The notes beneath the pieces were generated by a model. The model made no database searches. It was not told the DNA's origin and saw only the letters and a program-made list of their open reading frames with translations. A stretch of DNA of 64,000 nucleotides from Clarireedia homoeocarpa (taxonomy: Eukaryota; Ascomycota; Leotiomycetes; Helotiales; Rutstroemiaceae). The position numbers and the translations under genes were made by a program. The stretch lies in the NCBI GenBank assembly GCA_001465935.1, contig LNKV01000007.1:1322637-1386636 (forward strand). Reading direction: 5' to 3'. Position 1 is the first letter of the stretch, and each line of letters begins with the position of its first letter. Positions 46,779 through 57,673 of this stretch are shown here, piece after piece.

Positions 46779-47882
46779 ACTTTTCCAGATTGGATGCGTG
46801 CCAGTTCAGCTGAGATGAGATTTCTAAATGAACGGTGAAGAGCTTAGCTCGGTATGCGTCTTTTGGTGTTGCCGACTTGCATTAAAGAATGATTTTGATT
46901 TAGATCGGCCAGGAGGATCGAGCAAGTTGGAGAGGCACTCGCATGGCGTATATTTGGCTAGGTATGTATACGCCGAGGAGGTGAATATTTACGGAAGAAG
47001 GAAAGATAGGGTAGTGAATTAAGGTACTGTACTGTATGTAATTGTAGTTAGTTCTACATAATAGAACTAATGTTTGCCGAGTTTTGTGTGATCTTTTTAT
47101 GTCGCTAGAATATTGGGAGGATATTTTTAGGAAATTCATTTTAATTGTGAAGTTGTGCTCGAGGGCCAATTTGCTGATCATCATCTGATATATCAAAATC
47201 TTTGTAAAATTTTCCTAAAATTTGACCTACCAAATTAATATACCGGAGTACGAGGATTCATGTTGTGTCGACATACATTTCGGAAGTACTGTGTCGCAGC
47301 CTCGTTTTGGCAGCCACATCACGAGTCCTCCGACCCCTTTCCACCATCCTGCAGTTGAAATTTAGTATACAGTGGCTCTGGAATCATCCTAAAAGTTTTA
47401 TACGGCGTCGTCTTGGAAGCTCCATCACAGATAGCGACATGGAACATATGAATCTGCCAGGAATTGTCTGCTGCAAGAAAGGGTTGTACGCTTGTGCAAG
47501 GAAGCTGTGGCTGAGGGGCTTGTGAAAAGGGTGAGATTAATTGGTAGTTACTGTACTGCGCGTGCAACATGCCATTGAACAAATAATTATACACCACGGC
47601 ACTGTACTGGGTTAGCAGCAATATGTGGTAAGATGGAATAAATCACGCATTTCGCAGCGGTGACTCACTTTGGACGGAAGACCGTCACCAAACACTGATT
47701 GAATGCTCGAAAGGCGTCGGTCATCCAATAGGTTAAGTAGGCAGCAGCCTGCAAATCATCAACTGACGTCCACCAAACATGTATCGAATGACAAGAGCAT
47801 CGAGTATATATAAAGGTTGCCTCCATCACCACATTTTGACCTGATGAGTCTAGCTTAAACTCCCTTCCTCAACTCTGCCAAA
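46779..47882. promoter_or_regulatory. Divergent region, hexokinase-like and GNAT genes
   Basis: About 1.1 kb lie between the divergent starts. It holds GTACTGTACTGTA near 47032-47044, AT-rich DNA near 47100-47240 and a TATA box for the GNAT gene. I see no gene. Confidence 0.45.
47805..47814 (+). promoter_or_regulatory. TATA box of the GNAT gene
   Basis: A TATATATAAA element lies 69-78 bp upstream of the ATG at 47883. Confidence 0.55.
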
Positions 47883-48650
47883 ATGGCTTCCACCAAAAGG
47901 TCCTCCGTCAACTACCAGCTCCGCCCAGCAACCCTATCCGACGCCCATCAGATGACTACCCTCCACATCGCCGCCTACAAACCCAATCCCGTCCCCAGAT
48001 TCCTCTATCCCAAATCGCACCTCTACCCCCAAGATGAATTCCGCGCCCAAAAACAAAGCACGGCGCGATCCATCCTTTCCCCCAGCTCCCACGTCCTGGT
48101 CGCCTATCTCAAAGACAACCCCTCCAAGATCGTTGGTTACACATCAACTGCCCGCATCGGAGACGATGCTGGAGCGCAGGAATTCCGCAAATCCAAATCA
48201 CCGCTCTCGAGATTACTCACATATGTACTCTTCACCCTTTTGTCCACCTGGTTTACCATTTCCAACAGAATCTGGAAGAACCGCGCCGCGTCACCGGAGA
48301 ATATGCAAACCCTGATGAACGGTCGGAAAATGGATGACTCCAAGTACTGGGATGGAGAAAAGTTCCCTTCGCGCAGGAATCGCTGGCATGTCAATACGTT
48401 GGTGGTTCGTCCGGAGTATCAGGGGCGAGGTGTGGGCAGGTTCTTGATGAGCGATGTTTTGGAGAGGGCGCAGAGGGAGAGAGTTCCCGTTACGTTGTCC
48501 GCTAGCCCGGAGGGAGAGTTTCTGTATAGGAAGTTGGGGTTTCAGTATTTGGGGGACTTTTCGATGAGAGTTGATAATCCTTTAGAAGGAGATAAACCCG
48601 GGGGAGGTCATTTCATTTGGCTCCCGGAGGGGATTGAGAGGAGCGAGTAG
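47883..48650 (+). CDS. GNAT-family N-acetyltransferase
   Basis: A single-exon protein of 255 aa. The N-terminus YQLRPATLSDAHQMTTLHIAAY is the first GNAT strand and helix. The acetyl-CoA motif VNTLVVRPEYQGRGVGRFLM (about residues 169-189) contains the R/Q-x-x-G-x-G/A loop. The C-terminal ASPEGEFLYRKLGFQYLGDF completes the fold. A hydrophobic stretch in the middle (LTYVLFTLLSTWFTISNRIW) is an insertion of the kind seen in fungal GNAT proteins rather than a sure membrane anchor. The substrate is unknown. Confidence 0.88.
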   Translation: MASTKRSSVNYQLRPATLSDAHQMTTLHIAAYKPNPVPRFLYPKSHLYPQDEFRAQKQSTARSILSPSSHVLVAYLKDNPSKIVGYTSTARIGDDAGAQEFRKSKSPLSRLLTYVLFTLLSTWFTISNRIWKNRAASPENMQTLMNGRKMDDSKYWDGEKFPSRRNRWHVNTLVVRPEYQGRGVGRFLMSDVLERAQRERVPVTLSASPEGEFLYRKLGFQYLGDFSMRVDNPLEGDKPGGGHFIWLPEGIERSE

Positions 48651-48854
48651 GTGGGTAAGGGACAACATGGATCCTTCCTTCATTGAGGTTATTGCTTTTG
48701 TTTGGATTGTATAGCTACATGGTATCGAAACATTGAACCATCTTTGTGCTTGTTGATGGATCTAAGGAATGAGAGGTCATAAAGATATATACAAGTTTTA
48801 AGCAAGTCGCCAAACCTATTGATCTTCCTAACCCGCCTCGTCGTTGACGTCAAT

Positions 48855-50249
48855 TCAAACAGTACCAGTAGATCCGGGATAACTGGCAAATTGACTAGTG
48901 TCAATCTTCTCAAGTTGAGGGCAGCTAAGCGTAGAGAAAACTTTACCAAGTGCGTCATTTAGTTGAGCCAAAGGTTGGGTGATGTTTGAGAACAAACCCT
49001 TTAGCAGATCCGGTGCAGCTTGTTGTGCGAATTGATATGCGAAGCAAATAGCATTATTTCCTTGAAGGAGAGTTTGCGCATTGTAGACTCCGCCAGTCAA
49101 ATCCTCCACGTCAACGCCAGTGAAAGTATCGACCTTACCAGTGTTACCTCCGATAGAGACGAACTCTGGATACTGGAGAGCTGCAGCAAGGAAATCTTTC
49201 GTTAAGTAAGGAATGGAATATTCGTCACCAATGGCGCGCTTGTACCAGTTGTCGGGAATCTTTTCGTGCCCTTCAGTCCATGTGAAATTGCCTGGTGTTC
49301 CAGTAATTGAAAAGAATGATTTCAGTACTTCGCCGTCGAGGTACCCTTCGGGGTATTCCGCAGATTTATTGGACATGAACCGATAAATGAAAGTATAGGC
49401 GGCGGGCTGCACAAGTACACCGGTGAAAGGGCCATTGAAGAAGTTCTTGTTGTTATCAATGGATTGTTGGAAACGCTTGGCGCGGAACGGGGTGAGAGTG
49501 GTAAGATCATAACCATTAGGACCAAGTGGTTGGGCATACAGCTCCTCCCACTGTGACATGATGAGTTTGTAGTCATTTCCACTGGACTGGATTAATATGA
49601 GCGACTTGACAGACACTAGCATAGAAGCTTACTATTCATAAAGATCTGGTCTTGTTGGTGAAGCATCAGATTCATACTTGTTGTGCGATCCAATGAGTCC
49701 TTGCGGTGTTCCGAGAAGTCCAATCGAGCCCAGCAGGCTCCCAGTTGGAGGCCCTCCGATTGACCAAGAAGTCAAGTCGCCATCGAAGACAGCACCATAA
49801 ACGGCGAGGATAGCGCCGAGGTCAAGACCCATACCAAAGACTATACCCTGTATTAGCAATTGTGGTGATACTAGACGCCTTGGTAGAAGCTTACCATCGT
49901 ATGTGCCTTGAATGAATTCAGTGATGGTAGCTACACCATTGTGAGGGATGTAGCCGTGATTAGCCATGGCGTTCAAACCAGGACATGGACCACGTTGATC
50001 ACCAGCTGCAAAATTGGGAGCGACAAATGCATGTTCGTCTTTGTTTGATACATATTGCTGAGATGCTGAGAAACCTGGAGCAAGGGGGGTTCCCGCTCGC
50101 TTTTGAACACCTGCTTCGATTTGAGCTGCAAGACTAGCTAGGTTTCTCTTTTCATCTTCGTTCATTGTTATATCGAACATGCTGGCTGGGAAGGCAAGAG
50201 CGCCCGTGGCGAAGAGCGCCATAGCAGCTAGAGATAGAGCGTACTTCAT
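48855..50249 (-). CDS. Secreted heme-thiolate (chloroperoxidase-like) peroxidase
   Basis: Three minus-strand exons (50249-49895, 49840-49633, 49581-48855) give 429 aa. The ATG at 50249 starts a clean signal peptide (MKYALSLAAMALFATGALA); the upstream frame is ignored for that reason. The proximal heme-ligand motif PCPGLNAMANHGYIPHNG carries the thiolate Cys. A later ESDASPTRPD segment corresponds to the acid/Mg site, written EGD or EHD in better-known members. Both introns use the second of two nearby acceptor AGs, chosen because only these restore frame. Family members are chloroperoxidases and unspecific peroxygenases. A pro-region with KR (about residues 49-51) suggests Kex2 maturation. 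Confidence 0.88.
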
Positions 50250-51540
50250 TTTGGTGTACAGACTGATAATCTTCAGGATCAAATAAACGTGTAAGTTGGG
50301 ATAATTTAAGAAAAATACTTCAGGTATGGAAGTGAAAAGGTTCTGAAGAGGAATGTGCTGGGGGACTATATATTGACAGCTCAAACCAAGCACGGCTATA
50401 CCCGATGACGAGCCTTCCTAGTTTTCTATCGAAGCAGCTCAGCCTGAATGACGATGCAACTATTATCTGAGATGTTGCAGAGAAGTATATGAGCTAATGG
50501 ATAGCTATTTATGTGATGATGGTTTGTTTTTCTCAGCTACACCAGAATCTCCCTCGGCTCAGTTACAACACTAACAATTGTCAAGGGGTTTTTGGTCGTA
50601 CATTATTGACGACCTTCTAGATTTGGAAACTGGCTAAGATGTGCATCCAATCAACAGATTGCTTGCGCTTCCATGACTAACAAAAGTAATATCGAGAAAT
50701 AAATAAAAGCCACTGATAAATGGAAGAACCCAGCATTTACAGATTCGAGCGGGTAGATCTCTCCGCGGTGATCTCGACTTACATAGGCTGATGTCACTTT
50801 GGCTTTGTTTGTCGATTGTGGGGAAATGAAATTCCAAAGAAATTTCTTCAGATACCTCGGCGGCGGCCTAGGTTAAAATGATGGGGATGAAGTTGAATAC
50901 ACTAGGTGTTTGGTTGGTGAGCGGGCCCTAAGGATGTCAGTTTGTTAGTCCCCGAAACCTAACACCGTAATGGTATATTCCGGAGAGTTATGTTTTGCGT
51001 GTATGAAAGCGCTGACAAGCACAGGGTCCTCCGACTAATCTATGAGCGCGTAAACTTTGCATTCAAAGGTATTGGATCTTGCTTTATCTGGAAGCATCTG
51101 AGAATTTTTGCCTCAGGGAGTATAAGAGTAGAAGTGATGAAACCGAGCCACCATCTTGGTCGTAGTCAGATACACAAAGGACGAGCGGGGAGAGGGAGAA
51201 ATTTAGTGCATTGTGTTCTCCCCTAACTGAGATTCAACAAGCCATCAAAGGCATCTAACAGCACCAGGAGCTCTCAATAACATGATGCCCGAACTAGGCC
51301 AGTTACCTTCCTCTACTTGAACGATACTTCGTCCTGTATTTTCATCACCTCGTCAACAGCAAAATTTCCCCATTCTCGAATTCCACTTAGCTACCCTCCC
51401 AGGCGCTTTCCAATGACGTATAATAAAAATCAAATGAGATTTCATTTAAATGTCTGAATGCTGCGGCCAACCCGGAATCGAATGCCGCACTTATTTATGA
51501 GCTGTTTGAAAAATAGTGCATTGTTCCTTCAGATGAAGAT
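50250..51540. other. Promoter of the peroxidase and gene-poor DNA
   Basis: A TATATATT element on the minus strand near 50367-50374 lies about 120 bp upstream of the peroxidase start. The remaining 1.2 kb shows no supported gene. Confidence 0.5.
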
Positions 51541-51939
51541 CTAAGTGTTCAGATCATTGCAGTCATCAACATCATGACCGTGTATGACCACCAATAAATT
51601 CTCGACATAATCGAACGAAAGCAACTGGCGCAAAGTGTATACAGCGCTATTCATTCTGTAATCATCCACATCGCCTAGCATTTGAGTTAGGCGAACTAGT
51701 CGTAGTGCTGAAGGTCTAGACGTAACAGGAGTATCGATGAATGCACAAAGGACGTCGGCGTCTATGGCAATCTTAAGTGTATTGTGCCTAAGACACAACT
51801 CGAGATTCTCTTCCACAGTTTGCTGAGTTACAGCATCCCAGTTGGTAAGATTGCTTAAATTAACAAAACGCTCCACAACGCTTTCGACCGGGTCGAGATC
51901 TGTGTTTTGATCAATTAGTCTCAAGTACAAGCCTATCAT
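51541..51939 (-). CDS. Hypothetical protein, 132 aa, doubtful
   Basis: An uninterrupted minus-strand frame from an ATG encodes 132 aa of ordinary composition with several hydrophobic-patterned helices (MIGLYLRLIDQ, SALRLVRLTQML). I recognise no family, signal peptide or membrane segment. It lies 167 bp downstream of the GPI3 stop on the same strand. It could be a small gene, a gene remnant, or chance. Confidence 0.3.
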   Translation of the reverse strand: MIGLYLRLIDQNTDLDPVESVVERFVNLSNLTNWDAVTQQTVEENLELCLRHNTLKIAIDADVLCAFIDTPVTSRPSALRLVRLTQMLGDVDDYRMNSAVYTLRQLLSFDYVENLLVVIHGHDVDDCNDLNT

Positions 51940-52106
51940 ATTTCGATTGTCTTTCGGTGCTCGTAAGATTCACGAGATTCGATTTTGCGAATAGATCCAT
52001 GAGGTGTTGATTGGTGGATTTCTGAAGATGCATGGTTATCACTATAATGTGAGGGCACTGCAGTCCACCAAGTCTTGGAAATTTCAACGGATTCCATTTC
52101 CAATAC

Positions 52107-53628
52107 TTATCCAATCTCCCTTCTGCCATCCCGGCTTCTCTTTGCAGACTCTTGGGGGATTTTCTTAGGCCAACTCCTGGATATGTCAATGGCAGCTCTA
52201 GGAGCCAAGAACTCAAGAAGTAAGAAAAGGAGGTAATCGATAACCGCGCAGAGGCAGAAAAGTTTGCCTGCCCAAATACCACAGCCATAGTATCTTTTTA
52301 GTCGATCGATCAGTGCGAAACTTTGGACGCCTGCTCTGCCTCTAGTAGCGCTCCAACTTGCTGCATCTGCTGCGTCGTACCCATAAAACTCGGCTTCGCT
52401 AATGACACCAGATATGCCATTGTAGACCCGTTCTGTCCGCTCCGCGACATCTGTCCAAGAATACATCATCTTGACTTGATCGTGAAAACGCTCGGTCCGG
52501 ACTTTGTTCGATCGTAAAGCTGCGATAGCTCTACCCGTGGCGGCAACCAGATCATCTTCTTCGGGCTTGGCAAAGACTGTCATGTGTGCTGGAAGAACTT
52601 CTGGTATTCCTCCAACCTGCGTGCACACAACGTACAAGCCACAGCTCGCTGCTTCAACGATGACCGTTCCGAATGCCTCCGTTAAACTTGGATGTAGGTA
52701 GATGTGGCCTCGGACCATGACGTCTCTTACTTCTTCATGTCTTACAGGGCCTAACATCTCAACCCGGTCTTGCAGCACGTTCTTCTCAAGCATTTGTTCA
52801 AGGTCGATAGCTTTTGGCCCAGATCCAGCAATTATAAAATCGACATTTGGATGGTTCGCTAAAATTCGAGGTATTGCTGCAATTAACAAATCCGTTCCTT
52901 TATTGTAAAATAGGCGTGAAACTACAACAATTGTGATGGTATCGTGCGGACCTAGAGGATGGTTGAGCGAAGTGGGATGATTTCCAAAAGAATCCGATGG
53001 GTAGGAGGGATGTGATAGAGGTCGAAAGTTCTCTGCGACAACAGCGTTTGGAATGACCGATACCATAAGAGGATCAAGAGACGCACGCAGGACCGTGTTC
53101 TCTTTGCTGTTTGAAGTTCAGCAGACGTAATTAGGATAAGCAATAGAATTCTTACCATGTATGGCTAACGCAAACAACGTGGTCGACATCACTCAACGTG
53201 AACTTCAGCAGTTTGTTGATCAATATATTTCCTGCGTCTGCAAATCCAAATAGCGAGTGGTCAGTAAATACAGTCCTCAGGCCCATTGTCCTTGCGTGTA
53301 GTATTGCTTCATGGCACAAACTGCTCATGCTTGCATGTCCATGGACGATTTCGATTTGCTCTCGAATAACGATGTTGCGAAAGATTGGGAAGAATGAGAA
53401 CACGGTGGGAAAGGTGCAGGCACGGAAAATGACGAAGAATGGCACATGGTAGACCTTGAGTCCATTTGTGAGGTATCGTACTCCAGTTCGATCATCGTAG
53501 GCGTGCGTTATTATTATGACCTTGTGCCCGCGATCAATGAGCTTTGTAGAGAGTTGATAGATGTGACTTTCGACTCCTCCAGGTTGTGGAAAGAAGAAGT
53601 CACTGACCATGGCAATGTTGTAAGGCAT
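52107..53628 (-). CDS. GPI3: GPI-GlcNAc transferase catalytic subunit Gpi3/PIG-A
   Basis: Two exons (53628-53156, 53106-52107) join as CVSHTCKENTVLRA, giving 490 aa. The N-terminus MPYNIAMVSDFFFPQPGGVESHIYQL is the conserved start of the GT4 domain. Later blocks are FTDHSLFGFAD, VSVIPNAVV and VVVSRLFYNKGTDLL. The donor-binding E-x7-E motif lies in SLTEAFGTVIVEAASCGL, followed by TQVGGIPEVLP. One membrane segment near the C-terminus (AVIDYLLFLLLEFLAP) anchors it in the ER. It transfers GlcNAc from UDP-GlcNAc to phosphatidylinositol, the first step of GPI-anchor synthesis. It is divergent to DBP6 with 351 bp between starts. Confidence 0.95.
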
Positions 53629-53979
53629 GTTGGATTGTATGCCAGTGAGGTCAATGGGAGGGCCAGTGCCGTTACTATGAAGGTTTATCTTGGGTCAGCG
53701 CGAGAGGAAAAGCATCATTCGTTGTTGTATCCGTTGTCGCAAGTGCATGGTATTGCAATCCAGGGGATTCGCTTTGGAGCTCGAGGGGTTTGCAGGGTCT
53801 AGAATCAAGAGAGCATCCTATGTACTGTACCACACGCGTGCACGCCTACGTTAAATTTGCCAATGTGGTCGCTCTGAACGTCTGTAAATTTTATTTTCAG
53901 CCTTCCGAACCTCAATAGCAAAGTTAGATAAATCTCTACCAATACTCAACAAATACAAAGTTTACATTGCTTTAGTTCA
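53629..53979. promoter_or_regulatory. Shared GPI3-DBP6 divergent promoter
   Basis: Only 351 bp separate the two start codons, so the promoters overlap. A GTACTGTACCACACGCGTG segment lies near 53822-53840. No TATA box is evident. Confidence 0.5.
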
Positions 53980-56433
53980 ATGGCTTCTCAGATATACTCC
54001 AGATATATTCCCTCTTCCAAGAAAAAGGCCGAGCGAAACAATAAATTCGTAGAACCCCTCCCAATCGTTGTTAAACAGTCTTCTCCTCAGCCCCCGCCAG
54101 CAATACGGCCTGATGCATCCTCGACATATGCGCGATACATTCCCCCACCGAAATCGAAAGCCAGATCATCGCCGCAGCCAATAATCTCGCCTACGGTGCA
54201 AGACCCCTCCTCTCCTACCTCGAAGCGCAAACGTGAGGATGCTGCGGAACCAGTTCCCGAAACTGCCTTGAAGCAGCCTAAAAAGGCGAAGAAAGAAAAG
54301 GCAATCAAGCCTAAGGAAGCTGTAGATAAAATTGTGGAGGCAGTGGACAACACGAACGGCTCCTCAACGAAAGTGAATGATGGGTCAGAAGAAAAGGAAG
54401 CCAGAAGAAAGAAACGAAAAGATGCCGAAACTGCAGAAAATGAGCAAGAGGCAGAGGATCGGAGGCATAAGAAATTATTAGAGAAGCGAGAAAAGTCATT
54501 GAAGAAGGCCGAAAAACGAGCGCGCATAGAAGCTGAGAAAGGAGACGATGAGAAAAACGCCGCTGAAGAGGGAGAACCCGCAGAAGTCCACGACTTAGTA
54601 CCACTACCACAACCAGAACCAGTTGCCGAGCTTCCTCCACCATCACTGGAATCTACATTGCCCTCCTGGCTTGCATCGCCTATTCTAGTTTCGCCCACAA
54701 CAACTGCCCGATTTCCGGAACTTGGTCTCGATGAAAATGCTACTAAAGTTCTTCAAACAAAAGGTTTCAAGGAAGCGTTCGCTGTCCAGGCAGCCGTTTT
54801 ACCTCTACTTCTATCGGGTCCAAAACAAAAGCCAGGAGATGTGCTGGTGGCAGCGGCCACGGGTTCCGGAAAGACGTTGTCCTATGTCCTGCCAATGACC
54901 GAAGACATCAGCGGCAATGCTATCACAAGGTTACGGGGTGTGATTGTTATGCCTACTCGAGAACTTGTTTCCCAAGCACGAGAAGTATGTGAAATTTGCG
55001 CCAATGCATATGGCACTGGAAGCAGAAAGCGCATCAAGATAGGAACAGCGGTCGGTAATGAGACATTCAAGGTCGAACAAGCCAGCCTCATGGAAGACCA
55101 ATACTTTTACGATCCCGAAAAGTATCGTGAACAAGTAAAGAGGCTTGATTCTAGGTGGGAGAGCACTGATGTGGGTACAGATGATGAGGATAATAATCTA
55201 GTCGATGAGGCAATCTCAACACTTCCAGACCATATCATTCAGCCGGTGTCCAAAGTTGACTTACTGATCTGCACGCCGGGAAGATTGGTCGAGCATTTAA
55301 AATCTACTCCTGGCTTCACATTGCAGTATGTCAAATGGTTGATCATCGATGAAGCAGATAAATTGCTGGACCAGAGCTTCCAGCAATGGCTGAGCATTGT
55401 GATGACGGCATTGCGGGAGCAACATAATACACTGTTGCCTATTAATGACCGTGATAGGATCAGGAAAATTATTCTTAGTGCTACGATGACGAGAGATCTT
55501 GGACAGCTTACAAGTTTGAAGCTTTATCGCCCTAAACTAGTTGTCCTTGAAGGCTCATCTAATGGCACCGAAGAGAATGACAGAAAATCTGCACAGGCTC
55601 ATGTCTTACCATCTCTACTCGTTGAATCAGCAATCAAGGTGGATGATGAGGATCTAAAACCACTCTATCTCCTGAATATCTTAACTGGGAACAAGATGCT
55701 AGATGTAGAGAACGAGTCTGAAACGGATTCGAGCTCGGATTCAGATTCAGATTCTTCATCTAACTCAGATGATGGTTCATCGGATGATAGCTCGGATTCA
55801 GATTCAGATTCAGAGTCCGATGTTGCTTCATCCGCTAGTAGCATCGCATCCAATGCAGCTGCCCCAGACTCTGTAATCCCCAAGGCAAATCTAAAAACCC
55901 AAGCCCAAGAACCTCGCGGTGTCTTGATCTTCACCAAATCCAACGAAACCGCCGTCCGCCTAGGTCGATTGATTGCCCTGATCCATCCATCATGCTCCAG
56001 TCGCATCGGAACACTAACCTCCACCACACGCAGCTCCACCCGCAAAGCCCATCTCAACGCCTTCCACTCCGGTAAACTTTCCATCCTCGTAGCATCCGAT
56101 CTCGTATCTCGTGGTCTCGATCTCCCCAACCTCGCACACGTTATAAACTACGACGTCCCTGGCAGCGTAACAAGCTATGTGCATCGTGTTGGGCGAACAG
56201 CACGAGCGGGTAAACCAGGTCATGCGTGGACGCTGTTTTCGAGCACCGAGGCTAGGTGGTTTTGGCATGAGATTGCGAGGAGTGAAGGAGTTAGGAGATC
56301 TGGCGGGAAGAAAGTTGAGAGGGTTAATATTGATGCGAAGAAGTTTGGGGAGGAGGAGAAGGAGGCTTACGAGAGGGCGTTGGAAGAGTTGGGAAGGGAA
56401 GCCATGGCGCCTAGGTTTAAGTCGTTGGAGTAA
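53980..56433 (+). CDS. DBP6: DEAD-box RNA helicase Dbp6/DDX51
   Basis: A single-exon protein of 817 aa. A basic, coiled N-terminal extension of about 230 residues precedes the helicase core. Motif I is ATGSGKT (about 293-299), then PTRELVSQ, TPGRLVEHL, motif II DEAD within IIDEADKL (457-460), SATM (about 500) and motif VI HRVGRTARAG (about 734). A Ser/Asp-rich acidic insert of about 40 residues sits between the two RecA lobes (about 580-617). The layout fits Dbp6, which acts on early pre-60S ribosomal particles in the nucleolus. Confidence 0.93.
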   Translation: MASQIYSRYIPSSKKKAERNNKFVEPLPIVVKQSSPQPPPAIRPDASSTYARYIPPPKSKARSSPQPIISPTVQDPSSPTSKRKREDAAEPVPETALKQPKKAKKEKAIKPKEAVDKIVEAVDNTNGSSTKVNDGSEEKEARRKKRKDAETAENEQEAEDRRHKKLLEKREKSLKKAEKRARIEAEKGDDEKNAAEEGEPAEVHDLVPLPQPEPVAELPPPSLESTLPSWLASPILVSPTTTARFPELGLDENATKVLQTKGFKEAFAVQAAVLPLLLSGPKQKPGDVLVAAATGSGKTLSYVLPMTEDISGNAITRLRGVIVMPTRELVSQAREVCEICANAYGTGSRKRIKIGTAVGNETFKVEQASLMEDQYFYDPEKYREQVKRLDSRWESTDVGTDDEDNNLVDEAISTLPDHIIQPVSKVDLLICTPGRLVEHLKSTPGFTLQYVKWLIIDEADKLLDQSFQQWLSIVMTALREQHNTLLPINDRDRIRKIILSATMTRDLGQLTSLKLYRPKLVVLEGSSNGTEENDRKSAQAHVLPSLLVESAIKVDDEDLKPLYLLNILTGNKMLDVENESETDSSSDSDSDSSSNSDDGSSDDSSDSDSDSESDVASSASSIASNAAAPDSVIPKANLKTQAQEPRGVLIFTKSNETAVRLGRLIALIHPSCSSRIGTLTSTTRSSTRKAHLNAFHSGKLSILVASDLVSRGLDLPNLAHVINYDVPGSVTSYVHRVGRTARAGKPGHAWTLFSSTEARWFWHEIARSEGVRRSGGKKVERVNIDAKKFGEEEKEAYERALEELGREAMAPRFKSLE

Positions 56434-57036
56434 GCAGATAGGTACACATGAGATTAGACTTCATTTGAAAGTTTGTGAAAGAATACAAACTTTACGTATT
56501 CACCAAAATTCGTACAAGAAACCTGCCAATTCTCACATTATCACTCACGAAGCAGGCAGCCCCTTCGCTAACAAGATCAGGTGACGAGATTTTAGGCTGG
56601 ATAATCAGCCCCCTCAAAGTCTCTTTAACTTCAAACTTTGTTTCCTATATCTCGTCGGCTCCCATAACTAGAATCTTCCCTGCTTCTCTCAATATGTTAG
56701 TCCATCTCCGAAAGGTTTTTATGTCACAAACTGCGTTGGGTTGCCCAAGCCCAGCACTCCCAAAGAACGGTTGGTTTTCGCTCCAAAATGTCCCCTAAAG
56801 GTGCTGGGCGAATTACTCCAAGGTATTCTTCCTCCAAATCATCGGAAAGCACATCATAGGGGGCAAGGTCTAAATAAATATATTTAAATTGCTCCACGTA
56901 AAGAATGTGCTACGCCGGCTATATGCGTTCCTGTGAATAATGCATCCTTTTATCTCCATCTCTCAACACAACTCGTACGAACCCTTTGTGTCCGCCTCCC
57001 CTGTCTGTTCATTCTTTCTGCTAACTGGAGCGTAAC
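56434..57036. other. 3' flank of DBP6 with the orphaned SUR7-like C-terminal codons
   Basis: About 600 bp with no complete gene. The last 74 bp (56963-57036, minus strand) still encode the original C-terminus of the SUR7-like gene: YAPVSRKNEQTGEADTKG, then SYELC and a TGA stop. These codons are now cut off by the MITE. Confidence 0.6.
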
Positions 57037-57673
57037 CAGTGTTGGGCACCCTATTCCACCCGGAATATTTTTGACCTCTGTGAAATATTATTCTATTCCA
57101 GAAGGAAATCTGCGGAATCATATTTCGGAATATCTGGAATATCCGGGGTAAATTCCACTGTGATAGCTGATAAACCACTTTGGATTGCCTAATTAGGAAA
57201 TAACAACTCTTATCCGAAGTTGTATTCGGACGAAACTATACAAATTCCTTCTAATTAAACTAATAAGATTAATCGCATATACTTGATATTCTCTTCTTTT
57301 ACTCTTTTACTTTTCTTCAACAGCGATCAGAGCGATTCAAGCAGGCAATGGAGTTGTAGCTCAAGAACGGTGGTAAGTAGCAAAAGAAAGAAATCTTAAT
57401 CGTCGAGCAGAAGCTTTAAAGCTGGCTCAAAAGGAAATTTTATTTCAGTAATTCAATATATAGAATGATCGAGTATAGAGTATAGGCCAATAATTACAGT
57501 CGAAAAAAAGTATATCCTCATTTTTGCGTGATTTGTACTGCGGTATTCATCAAAATCACCTAAAAATACGTCCAAATATTGCCTCAAAAATACACAAATC
57601 AGGCAGATATAAGCCCATTATACCCCGGATTACCCTGGGTATATTCCACCCGTTGCCCAACACTGAGCGTAAT
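57029..57673. mobile_element. hAT-type MITE with 8-bp target duplication
   Basis: The element spans 57037-57665 (629 bp). It has matching 12-bp ends (CAGTGTTGGGCA on the left and its reverse complement on the right). It is flanked by near-identical 8-bp copies, AGCGTAAC (57029-57036) and AGCGTAAT (57666-57673), typical of hAT insertions. It has no transposase, so it is non-autonomous. Its inside is AT-rich with GGAATAT-type motifs. It lies inside the 3' coding end of the SUR7-like gene. Confidence 0.88.

Noticed and set aside
50250..50393. Upstream extension of the peroxidase to an ATG at 50393
   Set aside because: It would bury the signal peptide that starts at 50249, and a TATA box lies within it.
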